Below are positions 1-9,776 of a stretch of 53,070 nt of DNA, in pieces. The stretch is from Persephonella sp. (GTDB lineage: Bacteria; Aquificota; Aquificia; Aquificales; Hydrogenothermaceae): the NCBI GenBank assembly GCA_027030485.1, contig JALVEY010000173.1:1-53070 (forward strand). The letters are read 5' to 3'. Numbering within the stretch: the first letter of the stretch is position 1; every line of letters starts with the position of its first letter. A program made the position numbers and the translations under genes. Under the pieces are notes generated by a model. That model saw only the letters and a program-made list of their open reading frames with translations. It had not been told where the DNA came from and ran no database searches.

Positions 1-1158
1 TATCTTACCTTTTCTTCCTATTGATAATAGTCTGAGTTTACTTTCTTCACCAACTGCTACAACCGTTTCCTCTTTTAAATTTCCTGATACCGCCGCATAC
101 ATATTGTTTACTCCCTTAACGATCACAGGTATTTTTTTAAATCTTCCATCTGAAACAGTAAGAACATAACTCCCAGAGGAAGTATTTAAAACCGCCTTTT
201 TTGGAACTACAAACCCTTCAATTTCTTTAACGAAAGAAACATTTATGAGACTGTTTGAAATTACTCCTTCAGGCTTTTCTGTAAGTCTGATCTTTACAAC
301 TTTTAGATAATCAGATGATGATGGGTATACAATAGAAACTTTGTAATCTTTAACATTACCATTAAATCTTATCCTAACTGGATCTCCCTCTTTTACAGGG
401 TAATCTGACGGAACTTTAACAACAATTTCGTATCTTTTAGATTCTTCTATCCTCATGATAGGTTTTCCCGGTAAAACAAGATTTCCTTCTCTGAGAAATA
501 TGTTCTGAACGATGCCGTTAACGGGAGATTTAATTCTCAAATATAAAAGGCTGTTTTTTAGAGTACTTATTTCGTTACTTAGCTGTTTTATTCTGTTTTT
601 GGCAGACTGTATCTCAGTCTGAATATCTTCAAGCTGGGATTTTGCAGTGAGATAAGATGAATAGCTTTTTTCAACCTTTTCCTTTGATACAGCCTTTTTT
701 TCAAATAATCTTTTGTCTCTTTCGTAAGTGTTCTTTTTAGTAATAAGCAGAACCTTTGCTGCCTGTTCTCTGGTTTTTAGGGATTTTAACCTTAGTTCAA
801 GGTTTTTTAGATCTATCTGGAGATTTTTTATCTGATTTTTTATCTGGGTGTCATCAATCACGGACAAAATCTGTCCTTTTTTTACTTTCTGTCCGATTTT
901 GACGTAAAGTTTTTTTATGTAGCCTGATTTGTTTGAAGATACAAACACAACATTTTCAGGTCTAAATTCCCCTACAAAATCCCTCGTTAATAAGATAGTT
1001 CCTTTCTGTACACGACTCCCTTTGACTGTGTAGTATGGTTTTTCAGCTGTTGGGATCTTTGATATCTCTTCTTTCTTTTTTTGTATAAGTAAAACACCTG
1101 TAACAACCAGAACAGCAACAACCACCACAAAAACAAAAATTTTAATTATTTTGCCCAT
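1..1158 (-). CDS. HlyD/RND-type efflux periplasmic adaptor subunit (C-terminus truncated by window edge)
   Basis: Own reverse-strand translation from ATG at 1158: MGKIIKIFVFVVVVAVLVVTGVLLIQKKK... then a lipoyl/barrel-like GYIKKLYVKIGQKVKKGQILSVIDD, a coiled-coil hairpin, and SPVNGIVQNIFLREGNLVLPGKPIMRIEE. Absent from the ORF track because it runs off the window. Confidence 0.85.
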   Translation of the reverse strand, partial: MGKIIKIFVFVVVVAVLVVTGVLLIQKKKEEISKIPTAEKPYYTVKGSRVQKGTILLTRDFVGEFRPENVVFVSSNKSGYIKKLYVKIGQKVKKGQILSVIDDTQIKNQIKNLQIDLKNLELRLKSLKTREQAAKVLLITKKNTYERDKRLFEKKAVSKEKVEKSYSSYLTAKSQLEDIQTEIQSAKNRIKQLSNEISTLKNSLLYLRIKSPVNGIVQNIFLREGNLVLPGKPIMRIEESKRYEIVVKVPSDYPVKEGDPVRIRFNGNVKDYKVSIVYPSSSDYLKVVKIRLTEKPEGVISNSLINVSFVKEIEGFVVPKKAVLNTSSGSYVLTVSDGRFKKIPVIVKGVNNMYAAVSGNLKEETVVAVGEESKLRLLSIGRKGKI

Positions 1159-2422
1159 ATCTTTGCTCCTCTAATAAATACTTCAGGTAAAAAATGGCTA
1201 TCTCCCTGTTGTAAACAGAATCGTAGTATTCTGCCAGTGCAGAAAACCTCTCTGCTTTTGCATATAGATAGTTATACAGATCAGAAACCCCTTCTTCATA
1301 CTTTGCCTTCTCTGCCTCCTCAACAGATCGGGCATACTTGAGCTTTTTTTCAGAAGCTTTTATTTTTGCCTGATATGTTCTGATACGGTTTATAGCCTCA
1401 TCAATCTCTTTGATAAGCTCTAATTCTGCTTTTTCTTTCAGGATACTTTTCTTTCTTAGATCAAGTTTAGACTGTATGTACCTGTTTTTCCTAACACCAA
1501 AATCAAAAAGCCTGTAGTTTATAAGTATACCTATCTGCCAAAGATCTTTGTACTGACTGTTTCCCATATTCCTCTGGGCAGAAGCTTTAAAGTAAATTTC
1601 CGGCAGATACTCCCCTTTGACTGTAAGCATTTTTTGACGGGATATCTCTTTTGTTAGATCAATCTTTTTAATTCTCTTAAGTGTTTTTATCTTTTTAACA
1701 TAAAAATCCCTGTCCAGAATAATTTCTTTTGTAGGTTTGATATCTTCAAGGTTTGAAAGGTCTATGCCCTGATCTCCTACTAACGTTTTAACTGCAGATT
1801 TCAAGGTTTTTATACTGTTTTGTATCTTTTTTATTTTGTAGTTAATATCCTCAATTCTGTATTGAACCTTAAACAGATCCATTTCAGGCTTTCTTCCTAA
1901 ATTAACAGCTTCCTGAATGTCATTTTTTAGTTTTTCAAGGGAGGTTCTGTATGCCTTTGCTGAAATAAGCTGTTTTTCAAGGGAGAGGATTTTCAAATAT
2001 ACAGACCTTATGTTAAAAACAACCATCTGCTCAGTCAGTGAAAGATCAATCTCTTTTATCTTTTTTGATATCTTTGAGATCTGAACACTTCTTTTTATCT
2101 TAAAGCCTGTAAAAATTGGAACTGTGTATGATATACCTGCGATAATCTGATTTTCGGCTCCTGTCAAATTGTGTATATTAACAGGTGTTGAGATAGGATA
2201 CAGTATACGGGGATCCTCATACCTGTTAAACGAACCGAATAGATCAATCTGTCCGAATTTCTTCTTTTTTGATTTTTCTACTGTAACTTTTCCTATTTTG
2301 AGATCTATTCTTTTTTCTGTAATGTAAGGGCTGTTTTTCAAAGCTTGATTTATCAATGTATCTAAATCCATAGAAAAAGCAGTTTCCATAAATATAAGAA
2401 AAAATAAAAGTATCTTTCTCAT
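1142..2422 (-). CDS. TolC-family outer membrane efflux protein
   Basis: Signal peptide MRKILLFFLIFMETAFS, long alpha-helical repeats typical of TolC/OEP, and linkage to the HlyD-type adaptor. Confidence 0.8.
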   Translation of the reverse strand: MRKILLFFLIFMETAFSMDLDTLINQALKNSPYITEKRIDLKIGKVTVEKSKKKKFGQIDLFGSFNRYEDPRILYPISTPVNIHNLTGAENQIIAGISYTVPIFTGFKIKRSVQISKISKKIKEIDLSLTEQMVVFNIRSVYLKILSLEKQLISAKAYRTSLEKLKNDIQEAVNLGRKPEMDLFKVQYRIEDINYKIKKIQNSIKTLKSAVKTLVGDQGIDLSNLEDIKPTKEIILDRDFYVKKIKTLKRIKKIDLTKEISRQKMLTVKGEYLPEIYFKASAQRNMGNSQYKDLWQIGILINYRLFDFGVRKNRYIQSKLDLRKKSILKEKAELELIKEIDEAINRIRTYQAKIKASEKKLKYARSVEEAEKAKYEEGVSDLYNYLYAKAERFSALAEYYDSVYNREIAIFYLKYLLEEQRYGQNN

Positions 2423-2508
2423 GATCCACCTTTGTTATACTATTATAACTTTATTATAATAACGATGTTAGCAAAAGGCAAGATTTTCTATTAAATTAAT
2501 TAAAAAAA

Positions 2509-3114
2509 GTGTTTGGGAGAACTGCCGTGAAAAAAAGAAAAAGTGTTGAAGAGAGGAAGGAAGAGGTTTTTTACGTAATATCACAGATAATAGCAGAAAA
2601 AGGTCTTTCGGAGGTTTCAACCGTTGAGGTTGCCAGAAGACTGGGTGTTTCCCAGCCAGCTATTTACAAATATTTTAAAAACAAAGATGATATGATTGTT
2701 TATTATATTCAGCATCTAAAAGACAGCCTGAATGAAATAATAAAAAAAGCAGAAAAAGGCAAAACGGCAGAAGAAAAACTCAGGATAATTCTCTCAGAAC
2801 ATTTCAGGCTTCTTGAGAGAACCAAAATACTACCAAGGGTTGTATTTTCTGACATTATTTATGTGGGAAATCCTGAAAAAAAATCTAAACTAAAAGAAGC
2901 TGTTTTCCTTTACAGAAACGGTATAAAAAACATAATATCCGAAGGGATAAAAAATGGTGAGATAAAGGATATAGATCCTGAGTTTGGCGTCAGAGTTGTT
3001 ATAGGAGGTATCCTTTCCTCTACCCTTTTCTGGATGCTTGATGATATGAAATTCAGAATAATAGAGGAAGTGGACTTTCTTATGGAAAATATTAAGAGAA
3101 CTTTATTTAATTAA
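2509..3114 (+). CDS. TetR/AcrR-family transcriptional regulator
   Basis: N-terminal HTH: IAEKGLSEVSTVEVARRLGVSQPAIYKYFKNKDDMIVYY. Divergent from the efflux genes. Confidence 0.9.
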   Translation: MFGRTAVKKRKSVEERKEEVFYVISQIIAEKGLSEVSTVEVARRLGVSQPAIYKYFKNKDDMIVYYIQHLKDSLNEIIKKAEKGKTAEEKLRIILSEHFRLLERTKILPRVVFSDIIYVGNPEKKSKLKEAVFLYRNGIKNIISEGIKNGEIKDIDPEFGVRVVIGGILSSTLFWMLDDMKFRIIEEVDFLMENIKRTLFN

Positions 3115-3134
3115 GCCCCCGAAGGGGCTTTTTT
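3113..3134. terminator. Rho-independent terminator between convergent tetR and sucD
   Basis: AAGCCCC-CGAA-GGGGCTT stem-loop followed by a T-run directly after the tetR stop. Confidence 0.75.
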
Positions 3135-4010
3135 TTATTTTAAAACTTCTGCCACAGCTTCGCCTATAAAGGATATATTCTTTACAGTGGTCGCTCCTGC
3201 CGATTCAAGGGCTTTGTATTTTTCCTCTGCTGTTCCTTTTCCGCCTGCGATTATAGCTCCTGCATGACCCATTCTTTTTCCTGGAGGTGCCGTAACTCCT
3301 GCTATATATGCAACTACCGGCTTGGTAACATACTCTTTTATGAACTCAGCAGCCTCTTCTTCTGCTGTCCCTCCGATCTCACCTATCATAACGATCGCTT
3401 CCGTTTCTGGATCGTCCTGAAACCACCTGAGAACATCTGAGAAAACTGTTCCAGGAACAGGATCACCTCCAATTCCTATGACTGTAGACTGTCCTATATC
3501 CCTGTTTGAAAGCTGGAACGCCGCTTCATATGTTAGTGTTCCTGATCTTGAGACAATTCCCACTTTTCCTCTTTTGAATATGTGTCCCGGCATTATACCT
3601 ATCTTTGCCTCGTCTGGTGTAATAACCCCGGGACAGTTTGGACCTATCAAAACAGTGTCAGGGTAATAGGTTTTTATGTAATTTTTTACAGGTATCATGT
3701 CATTAACAGGAATTCCTTCTGTTATACAGATAACAGTTTTTATACCGGCATCAACCGCCTCTAACACCGCATCAGCTGCAAACGGAGGTGGAACAAATAT
3801 AAGAGAGCAGTCTGCTCCTGTTTTTTCAACAGCCTCTTCAACAGAATCAAAAACAGGCATACCTTCAACTTCCTGTCCACCTTTTCCTGGCGTTACTCCG
3901 CCAACAACCTGAGTTCCGTATGCCTTACACTGGGTAGCATGGAAGGATCCTTCTCTCCCTGTTATTCCTTGAACAATAACTTTTGTATCTTTATTTACTA
4001 ATACGCTCAT
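3135..4010 (-). CDS. sucD: Succinyl-CoA synthetase (ADP-forming) alpha subunit
   Basis: [41 protein letters not shown], and catalytic-His region [21 protein letters not shown]. Confidence 0.96.
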   Translation of the reverse strand: MSVLVNKDTKVIVQGITGREGSFHATQCKAYGTQVVGGVTPGKGGQEVEGMPVFDSVEEAVEKTGADCSLIFVPPPFAADAVLEAVDAGIKTVICITEGIPVNDMIPVKNYIKTYYPDTVLIGPNCPGVITPDEAKIGIMPGHIFKRGKVGIVSRSGTLTYEAAFQLSNRDIGQSTVIGIGGDPVPGTVFSDVLRWFQDDPETEAIVMIGEIGGTAEEEAAEFIKEYVTKPVVAYIAGVTAPPGKRMGHAGAIIAGGKGTAEEKYKALESAGATTVKNISFIGEAVAEVLK

Positions 4011-4034
4011 TTTCCTTTTCCTCCTTATTGTTAT

Positions 4035-4574
4035 TTACAGTACTCTTGAAAAATTAACTGTAAGCTTACAGTCGTTTACAGTAAATTCAAAGATTTCATT
4101 AACAGTTCCAAAAACTTTTTTATATCTGCCATTTTCAAGTTGGAAAATTTTTACATGTTTTCTATCTTCTGTCGGGTAAACTAAGCAGTAATACTCTACT
4201 CCTTCCCTTTCATAAAGTTCGTATTTAAGATGCTCATCCATTTTCACCGATGATGGAGATACCACTTCAAATATGATTTTGGGTGTTGTGGTAACTTTTT
4301 CTCCCGGATTTCCACAGATTACTACTACATCAGGTCTAACTACCGTATCTTCTGATACGTAGTAATCAATATCTGGAATAACTTCACAATTTTGAGTTTC
4401 GCAGTTTTTTATTCCTTTATCTAATTCAACTATTAAGTTCTTTATTACCCTTTGATGCTCAACAGAAGAAGACGCCAGAGCATAGGGAACTCCTTCAATC
4501 AGTTCCCAATCTCCTTGCCATTTATTTCTTTCCTCAACAGTATAATAAGGTAAATATCTATCTGCTAATCCCAT
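4035..4574 (-). CDS. Uma2-family (DUF820, PD-(D/E)XK-like) putative endonuclease
   Basis: Uma2-like architecture: WELIEGVPYALASSSVEHQRVI, VRPDVVVICG, PKIIFEVVSPSSVKMDEHLKYELYEREGVEYYCLVYP. Track start is 4607; ATG at 4574 (MGLADRY) avoids overlap with sucC. Confidence 0.8.
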   Translation of the reverse strand: MGLADRYLPYYTVEERNKWQGDWELIEGVPYALASSSVEHQRVIKNLIVELDKGIKNCETQNCEVIPDIDYYVSEDTVVRPDVVVICGNPGEKVTTTPKIIFEVVSPSSVKMDEHLKYELYEREGVEYYCLVYPTEDRKHVKIFQLENGRYKKVFGTVNEIFEFTVNDCKLTVNFSRVL

Positions 4575-4587
4575 ATAACCTTCCAGT

Positions 4588-5757
4588 CTATCCTGTTTGT
4601 TTTGCAAGTTCTACAGCTTTTTGGGCTCCTTCCCACATGGTATCAGCAGGAATAAGATCAAGCCCAGATTCTGCAAGCATCTTCTTACCAAGCTCCACAT
4701 TTGTTCCTTCCATTCTCACAACTATTGGAACATGGGGATTTACCTCTTTTGATGCCTGAATGATACCCTCAGCAAGTCTATCACACCTTAAGATACCGCC
4801 GAATATATTGATAAAAATAGCTTTAACGTTAGGATCAGAAAGTATAATCTTGAATGCATTTGCTATCTGCTCAGCATTTGCAGAACCTCCAACGTCAAGG
4901 AAGTTCGCAGGTTCTCCTCCGGCAAGTTTTATTGTGTCCATTGTTGCCATTGCAAGACCTGCACCGTTTACCATGCAGGCTATATTTCCATCAAGTTTTA
5001 TGTAGTTCAGGTTGTACTGTTTGGCTTTTACTTCAAGCTCAGATTCCTGTGTTGGATCTTCCATCTCCATTATGTCAGGATGTCTGAAAAGGGCGTTATC
5101 GTCAAAATCAACCTTTGCATCAAGAACAACAATATTTCCTTCTTTCGTCAGAACAAGAGGGTTGATCTCAACCATAGAGGCATCTTCTTTCATATAAACA
5201 TTGTAAAGCTTCAGGAAGACCCCTGCCACTTTGTTTATCAGGTTTTTTGGAAAGCCAAGCTTAAGGGCTATATTTCTTGCCTGGAAGGCTCGAAGTCCTA
5301 TAAATGGATCTATTTCTTCTGTTATAATAGCCTCTGGATTTGTGGCGGCAACCTCTTCAATCTCCATTCCACCTTCTGAAGATGCCATAATGATCAGTTT
5401 TGACTTACTTCTGTCTAATGTGATAGCAACATAGTACTCCTTGTCTATGTTTGTCCCTTCCTCTATGTATATCCTGCTGACCGGCAGACCTTCAGGACCT
5501 GTCTGAAATGTTATAAGAGTTTTCCCAAGTAGTTCAGCAGCATACTTCTGAACCTCATCAAGGTTGTTTGCAAGTTTTACACCTCCTGCTTTTCCCCTAC
5601 CTCCTGCATGGATCTGTGCCTTAACCACAACAGGAAATTTGCCAAGCTGCTGGGCAGCCTCAACCGCCTCCTCAACTGTAAATGCAGGATAACCTTTTGG
5701 TACAGGAAGTCCATATTTTGCGAATATTTCCTTTGCCTGATGCTCATGTACTTTCAT
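4588..5757 (-). CDS. sucC: Succinyl-CoA synthetase (ADP-forming) beta subunit
   Basis: [25 protein letters not shown]-grasp N-terminus; [32 protein letters not shown]. Confidence 0.96.
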   Translation of the reverse strand: MKVHEHQAKEIFAKYGLPVPKGYPAFTVEEAVEAAQQLGKFPVVVKAQIHAGGRGKAGGVKLANNLDEVQKYAAELLGKTLITFQTGPEGLPVSRIYIEEGTNIDKEYYVAITLDRSKSKLIIMASSEGGMEIEEVAATNPEAIITEEIDPFIGLRAFQARNIALKLGFPKNLINKVAGVFLKLYNVYMKEDASMVEINPLVLTKEGNIVVLDAKVDFDDNALFRHPDIMEMEDPTQESELEVKAKQYNLNYIKLDGNIACMVNGAGLAMATMDTIKLAGGEPANFLDVGGSANAEQIANAFKIILSDPNVKAIFINIFGGILRCDRLAEGIIQASKEVNPHVPIVVRMEGTNVELGKKMLAESGLDLIPADTMWEGAQKAVELAKQTG

Positions 5758-5767
5758 CCTGTCCTCC

Positions 5768-6337
5768 TTATGGATCTATTTCAATTTTTCTGTAAATTTT
5801 TTGCCCTTCCTCAAAAACATCACCACCATACATGTCGTTAGCAACAATAACAGGAAAATCCTCAAAATAAAGTTTCCTGATAGCTTCTGGTCCTAAATCT
5901 TCGTAAGCTATAATCTCTGATGATTTAATATGTTTTGACAAAAGTGCCGCCGTCCCTCCAAAGGCGGCAAAATAAACAGCTTTGTATTTTTTTAGTGCTT
6001 CCTTAACCTCATGCCCTCTCCATCCTTTCCCTATAGTTCCTTTCAAACCAAGCTCAAGAAGCTTGGGAGTGTATTTATCCATCCTGTAAGCTGTTGTTGG
6101 TCCTGCCGAGCCTATAACCTGCCCCGGCTTTGGAGGGGTTGGACCAACATAATAAATAACCTGTCCTTTTATATCAAAAGGTAATTTTCCTGTTTTTTCA
6201 TATTCTTCAAGCATTCTTTTGTGGGCTGCATCCCTTGCTGTGTATACATAGCCATTTAACAGAACCCTGTCTCCTGCTTTAAGATCTTTTATCACCTCAT
6301 CAGTTAAAGGTGTTGCTATTTTTTTTATTTCAGACAT
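5768..6337 (-). CDS. Class I fumarate hydratase, C-terminal (beta) subunit
   Basis: [77 protein letters not shown]. Confidence 0.93.
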   Translation of the reverse strand: MSEIKKIATPLTDEVIKDLKAGDRVLLNGYVYTARDAAHKRMLEEYEKTGKLPFDIKGQVIYYVGPTPPKPGQVIGSAGPTTAYRMDKYTPKLLELGLKGTIGKGWRGHEVKEALKKYKAVYFAAFGGTAALLSKHIKSSEIIAYEDLGPEAIRKLYFEDFPVIVANDMYGGDVFEEGQKIYRKIEIDP

Positions 6338-6420
6338 TCTGTTCTTCCTCTTGTATTAATTTTTCCAGGTTAAACATTACATTATCCATTTTCAAGCCCT
6401 TTTTATTATTGCTCATATTT

Positions 6421-7266
6421 TCATATCTCAATCTCGTTATGTCTGTTTGCATGGCACTGGATATTTACCGCAACAGGAAGAGAGGCTATATGAACAGGTG
6501 CAACCTCTATTTTTAGATCAATAGCTGTTACAGTCCCGCCAAATCCGAGAGGACCAACCCCAAGTTGATTTGCAAGGCTCAAAAGTTCCTCTTCAAGCAT
6601 TGCTATCCTTGGGTCTGAATGTCTCTCTCCTATCGGTCTGAATAAGGCTTTTTTTGCGAGAACAGCTGAATAATCAAACGTACCGCCTATTCCAACACCG
6701 ACAGTAAATGGGGGACATGCGTTTGGCCCTGCATTAGCTATAGTCTTCAGAACAAACTTTTTAACCCCTTCAAGCCCATCTGCAGGTTTTAGCATGATCT
6801 GTTTACTCTGATTTTCAGAACCTCCACCTTTTGCGGCAAACTTTATTTTTATCTTGTCTCCAGGAACAATATCAAAGTATATAAGTGCAGGGGTGTTATC
6901 TCCTGTATTTTTCCTCTCAAAAACAGGATCAAAAGCAAGTGAAGCTCTAAGGTATCCTTCCTTCGTTGCCTGTCTGACACCTTCGTTTATAGCATCCTTT
7001 ATATTTCCACCTGTGATGTGAACATCCTGACCTACCTCAATAAAAAAAACAGGGTATCCTGTGTCCTGACAGTAAGCCACCTGTTCTTTTGAAGATACCT
7101 GTGCATTCTGAAGAATAGTTTCTAATATCTCCTTTCCAGTTGGGGATTCTTCAAAGGCTTTTGCTGTGTCAACAGCTTTCACAAAATCATCTGGCAGATT
7201 GTATTCTGCGTCCATTACCATACTTTTGACTCTCTGAATTATAAGATCTACATGTATTTCTCTCAT
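6421..7266 (-). CDS. Class I fumarate hydratase, N-terminal (alpha, Fe-S) subunit
   Basis: Three cysteine motifs expected for the 4Fe-4S cluster (AYCQDTGYP, GPNACPPFTVGVG, IQCHANRHNEIEI) and the GGGSENQSK motif. Confidence 0.94.
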   Translation of the reverse strand: MREIHVDLIIQRVKSMVMDAEYNLPDDFVKAVDTAKAFEESPTGKEILETILQNAQVSSKEQVAYCQDTGYPVFFIEVGQDVHITGGNIKDAINEGVRQATKEGYLRASLAFDPVFERKNTGDNTPALIYFDIVPGDKIKIKFAAKGGGSENQSKQIMLKPADGLEGVKKFVLKTIANAGPNACPPFTVGVGIGGTFDYSAVLAKKALFRPIGERHSDPRIAMLEEELLSLANQLGVGPLGFGGTVTAIDLKIEVAPVHIASLPVAVNIQCHANRHNEIEI

Positions 7267-7267
7267 T

Positions 7268-8266
7268 CTATATAAGCCCCAGCTCTTTAATTCTTTCTAT
7301 TCCAGATTTTACAGATTTAACAGAAGATTCCCATAATTTTTTTTCTTCTTCTGTAAAATCAAGCTTTATAACATCCTCAACCCCATGAGCACCAAGTTTA
7401 ACAGGAACACCTATACATATATCGTAAGCTTTGTAATGATTGGCATCTTCACCATCAAGGTATACTGAACATGGAAGTATCTCTTTTTTGTCGCTCAGTA
7501 TAGCGTCCACCATTTCAACCACAGATGCTCCGGGAGCATGGTATGCTGAAGTACCCATAAGGGAAACTATCTCTCCTCCGCCAAACTTTGTTCTTTCAAC
7601 TATCTCTTTTAATCTATTTTCAGGAATAAGTTTGGTTAATGGCTCTCCACCTACATTGGAAACAGAAAGAAGAGGAACCATATCATCACCATGACTTCCT
7701 AAAACATAAGCATTTATATTTTTAACAGAAACCTTAAGCTCCATAGATAGAAACGCTTTAAATCTTGCAGTATCAAGAACACCTGCCATTCCCATAACCT
7801 TTTCTTTTGGGAAACCTGTTAGCTTAAAGGCTGCATATGTAAGAACATCTACAGGATTTGAAACTACGATAACAACCGCATCAGGTGCAAATTGTGCAAT
7901 TCTTTCTGAAACGGTTCTTATTATTCCAACATTCTTTGAAAGAAGGTCATCCCTGCTCATCCCAGGTCTTCTGGGAAAACCTGCAGTAACAACTACTATA
8001 TCTGAACCTTCAAGAGGCTCATATCCTTCACCATCAGGAGATACTGTAAAACCTTCAACCTCAACATCACAATCAATAGCAGCAGCCATCTGTTTTATAT
8101 CAAGGGCTTTTCCTTTTACTATCTCATATATTTTATCTCCCTCTTTTCTTGAAAGATCAAACATCCTGACATTTGCTATCTCTTTTATCGCTATAAGATT
8201 GGCAACATGCTCTCCAACATTGCCGGCTCCAACTACTGACACAACTGGTCTTTTGTACTCTCCCAT
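7268..8266 (-). CDS. mdh: Malate dehydrogenase
   Basis: Rossmann VSVVGAGNVGEHVA; SNPVDVLTYAAFKLTGFPKEKVMGMAGVLDTARF; VLGSHGDDMVPL. Confidence 0.94.
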   Translation of the reverse strand: MGEYKRPVVSVVGAGNVGEHVANLIAIKEIANVRMFDLSRKEGDKIYEIVKGKALDIKQMAAAIDCDVEVEGFTVSPDGEGYEPLEGSDIVVVTAGFPRRPGMSRDDLLSKNVGIIRTVSERIAQFAPDAVVIVVSNPVDVLTYAAFKLTGFPKEKVMGMAGVLDTARFKAFLSMELKVSVKNINAYVLGSHGDDMVPLLSVSNVGGEPLTKLIPENRLKEIVERTKFGGGEIVSLMGTSAYHAPGASVVEMVDAILSDKKEILPCSVYLDGEDANHYKAYDICIGVPVKLGAHGVEDVIKLDFTEEEKKLWESSVKSVKSGIERIKELGLI

Positions 8267-8296
8267 AGCTGCCTCCGGTTGTTTATTGACTAAATT

Positions 8297-8325
8297 AGTC
8301 TATAATTTATGTAAAACTTTGTCAA
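8297..8325 (-). promoter_or_regulatory. Candidate sigma70-type promoter for the mdh-fum-suc operon
   Basis: Minus strand TTGACA (8325-8320), 17-nt spacer, TAGACT (8302-8297); ~30 nt upstream of the mdh start. Confidence 0.5.
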
Positions 8326-8357
8326 ACAGTGTTTGATTTTTTATTATTAATTATATT

Positions 8358-8759
8358 ATGGATATTCTTGAAGGTTTTATAAAAAAGCTTGAGCATGAGA
8401 TAAGCAAGGAAAGAAAAGAGCTATCTTTTATTGAGCAGGAAATTGCCAGTCTGAGAGCAAAACAGAATTTATTATCACAAAGATACACTGAACTTGAAAA
8501 TTCAGATTACTCAGATCTTTTATCTCTTTCTTTAAAAAACAGCAGTATGCTGAGCATACTAAATCAGATAAAAGGTATAGAAAAAAAAGTGCTAAAATTA
8601 GAAGAAAAAGCAGAAAAGCTCCGCTTAAAAATAAAACAAAAAAATGCCGAAAAAAAAGCAATAAAAAACTACCAAAAAAAGATCAAAAAAGAGAAAGAGA
8701 TTGAGGACATTAAGAAAGAGACACAGCTTATTGATGAAATTTTTAATAGGAACAATTAG
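8358..8759 (+). CDS. FliJ-like coiled-coil flagellar export chaperone (tentative)
   Basis: 133-aa Lys/Glu-rich coiled coil with FliJ-like layout, immediately upstream of and overlapping a MotE-like gene. Confidence 0.45.
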   Translation: MDILEGFIKKLEHEISKERKELSFIEQEIASLRAKQNLLSQRYTELENSDYSDLLSLSLKNSSMLSILNQIKGIEKKVLKLEEKAEKLRLKIKQKNAEKKAIKNYQKKIKKEKEIEDIKKETQLIDEIFNRNN

Positions 8760-9204
8760 CCTTTTTTTTCTTGTTTCAACATCAAAGGGAGAACCAGAAA
8801 CTAAATCTCCATCAAAATTAGAGTTAGAGAGAGAAATACGAAGACTTGAAAAACTTAGGGAAGAAATAAAGTCTCTGATCTCAAAAAATCAGGAAATACT
8901 GAAAAAAATTGAGCAGGAAAAGAAAGAAGTAGCCGAAGAAAGAAAAAAGCTTATAGAAGAAACAAAAAAAATACAAAAAGAAAGATATAAAAAACTTGCA
9001 AAAGTTTTTGAAAAAGCGGTAGATGAAGATCCTGAACTTGCGGCAGAAAGAATATCCAAGATAAAAGACCCTGTTAAAGCGGCTTACATTATTTATAACA
9101 TGAAAGAAACTAAAGCAGGAATATTAATGGATTATATAGACCCAAAAATGGCAGACAAGATAGTAAAGATCATATCCCAGATAAAAAATCAGGAGAAAAA
9201 ATAA
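8734..9204 (+). CDS. MotE/MgtE_N-like periplasmic coiled-coil protein
   Basis: Start at MKFLIGTISLFFLVSTSKG (signal-like; track start 8701). Coiled coil followed by KVFEKAVDEDPELAAERISKIKDPVKAAYIIYNMKETKAGILMDYIDPKMADKIVKII, which resembles an MgtE_N/MotE C-terminus. Confidence 0.65.
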   Translation: MKFLIGTISLFFLVSTSKGEPETKSPSKLELEREIRRLEKLREEIKSLISKNQEILKKIEQEKKEVAEERKKLIEETKKIQKERYKKLAKVFEKAVDEDPELAAERISKIKDPVKAAYIIYNMKETKAGILMDYIDPKMADKIVKIISQIKNQEKK

Positions 9205-9245
9205 TAATTTTCTGCTAAAATTAATAAAAAATATGGAGGCTTATT

Positions 9246-9776
9246 ATGGCTTATATAAAGCTGCCTGAACTTGAGGATATGGATCCTGAAATACAAAAAC
9301 TTGCCAGAGAGATTCTTGAGAAAACAGGAAAGTTAGGGGAAATTTTTAAACTGCTTGCAATAAGAAAGGATATTTACTTTATGACAGACAACTGTGTTAA
9401 AACACTCCTCCTAAACGAAACAGAGCTTCCTTACTCAACAAAAGAAAGAATAGCTTTGCTAATATCAAAGGAAAATAACTGTCCTATGTGTGTTGATGTT
9501 CACAAGAACATTGCAAAAATGCTGGGAATGTCTCAGGAACAGATAGAGGAAACCCTTAAAGGTGTAGATCAGATAAATACATCTGAAGAAGAAAAAGAAC
9601 TTTTAAGGTTCTGTATCAGAGCATCAAGGAAAGACAACTATAAGATAACAAAAGAAGAACTTGATAGGATACTAAACTTAGGATACACAATAAGCCAAGT
9701 TTTTGAGGCTATTACGATAACCGCTTACTTTAATTATATAAACACCTTATCAAATGTTTTTGGTTTAGGAAAGTGA
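9246..9776 (+). CDS. Carboxymuconolactone decarboxylase / AhpD-like protein
   Basis: CxxC-xx-H motif NCPMCVDVHKNIAKMLG with the all-alpha AhpD-like pattern. Confidence 0.85.
   Translation: MAYIKLPELEDMDPEIQKLAREILEKTGKLGEIFKLLAIRKDIYFMTDNCVKTLLLNETELPYSTKERIALLISKENNCPMCVDVHKNIAKMLGMSQEQIEETLKGVDQINTSEEEKELLRFCIRASRKDNYKITKEELDRILNLGYTISQVFEAITITAYFNYINTLSNVFGLGK

Noticed and set aside
3478-3912. Plus-strand ORFs of 60-71 aa inside sucD
   Set aside because: Antisense shadows of a strongly conserved gene; no domain, no RBS support.
4760-5841. Several plus-strand ORFs (77-99 aa) opposite sucC and fumarase beta
   Set aside because: Low-complexity Ser/Phe/Ile translations typical of antisense frames in AT-rich coding DNA.
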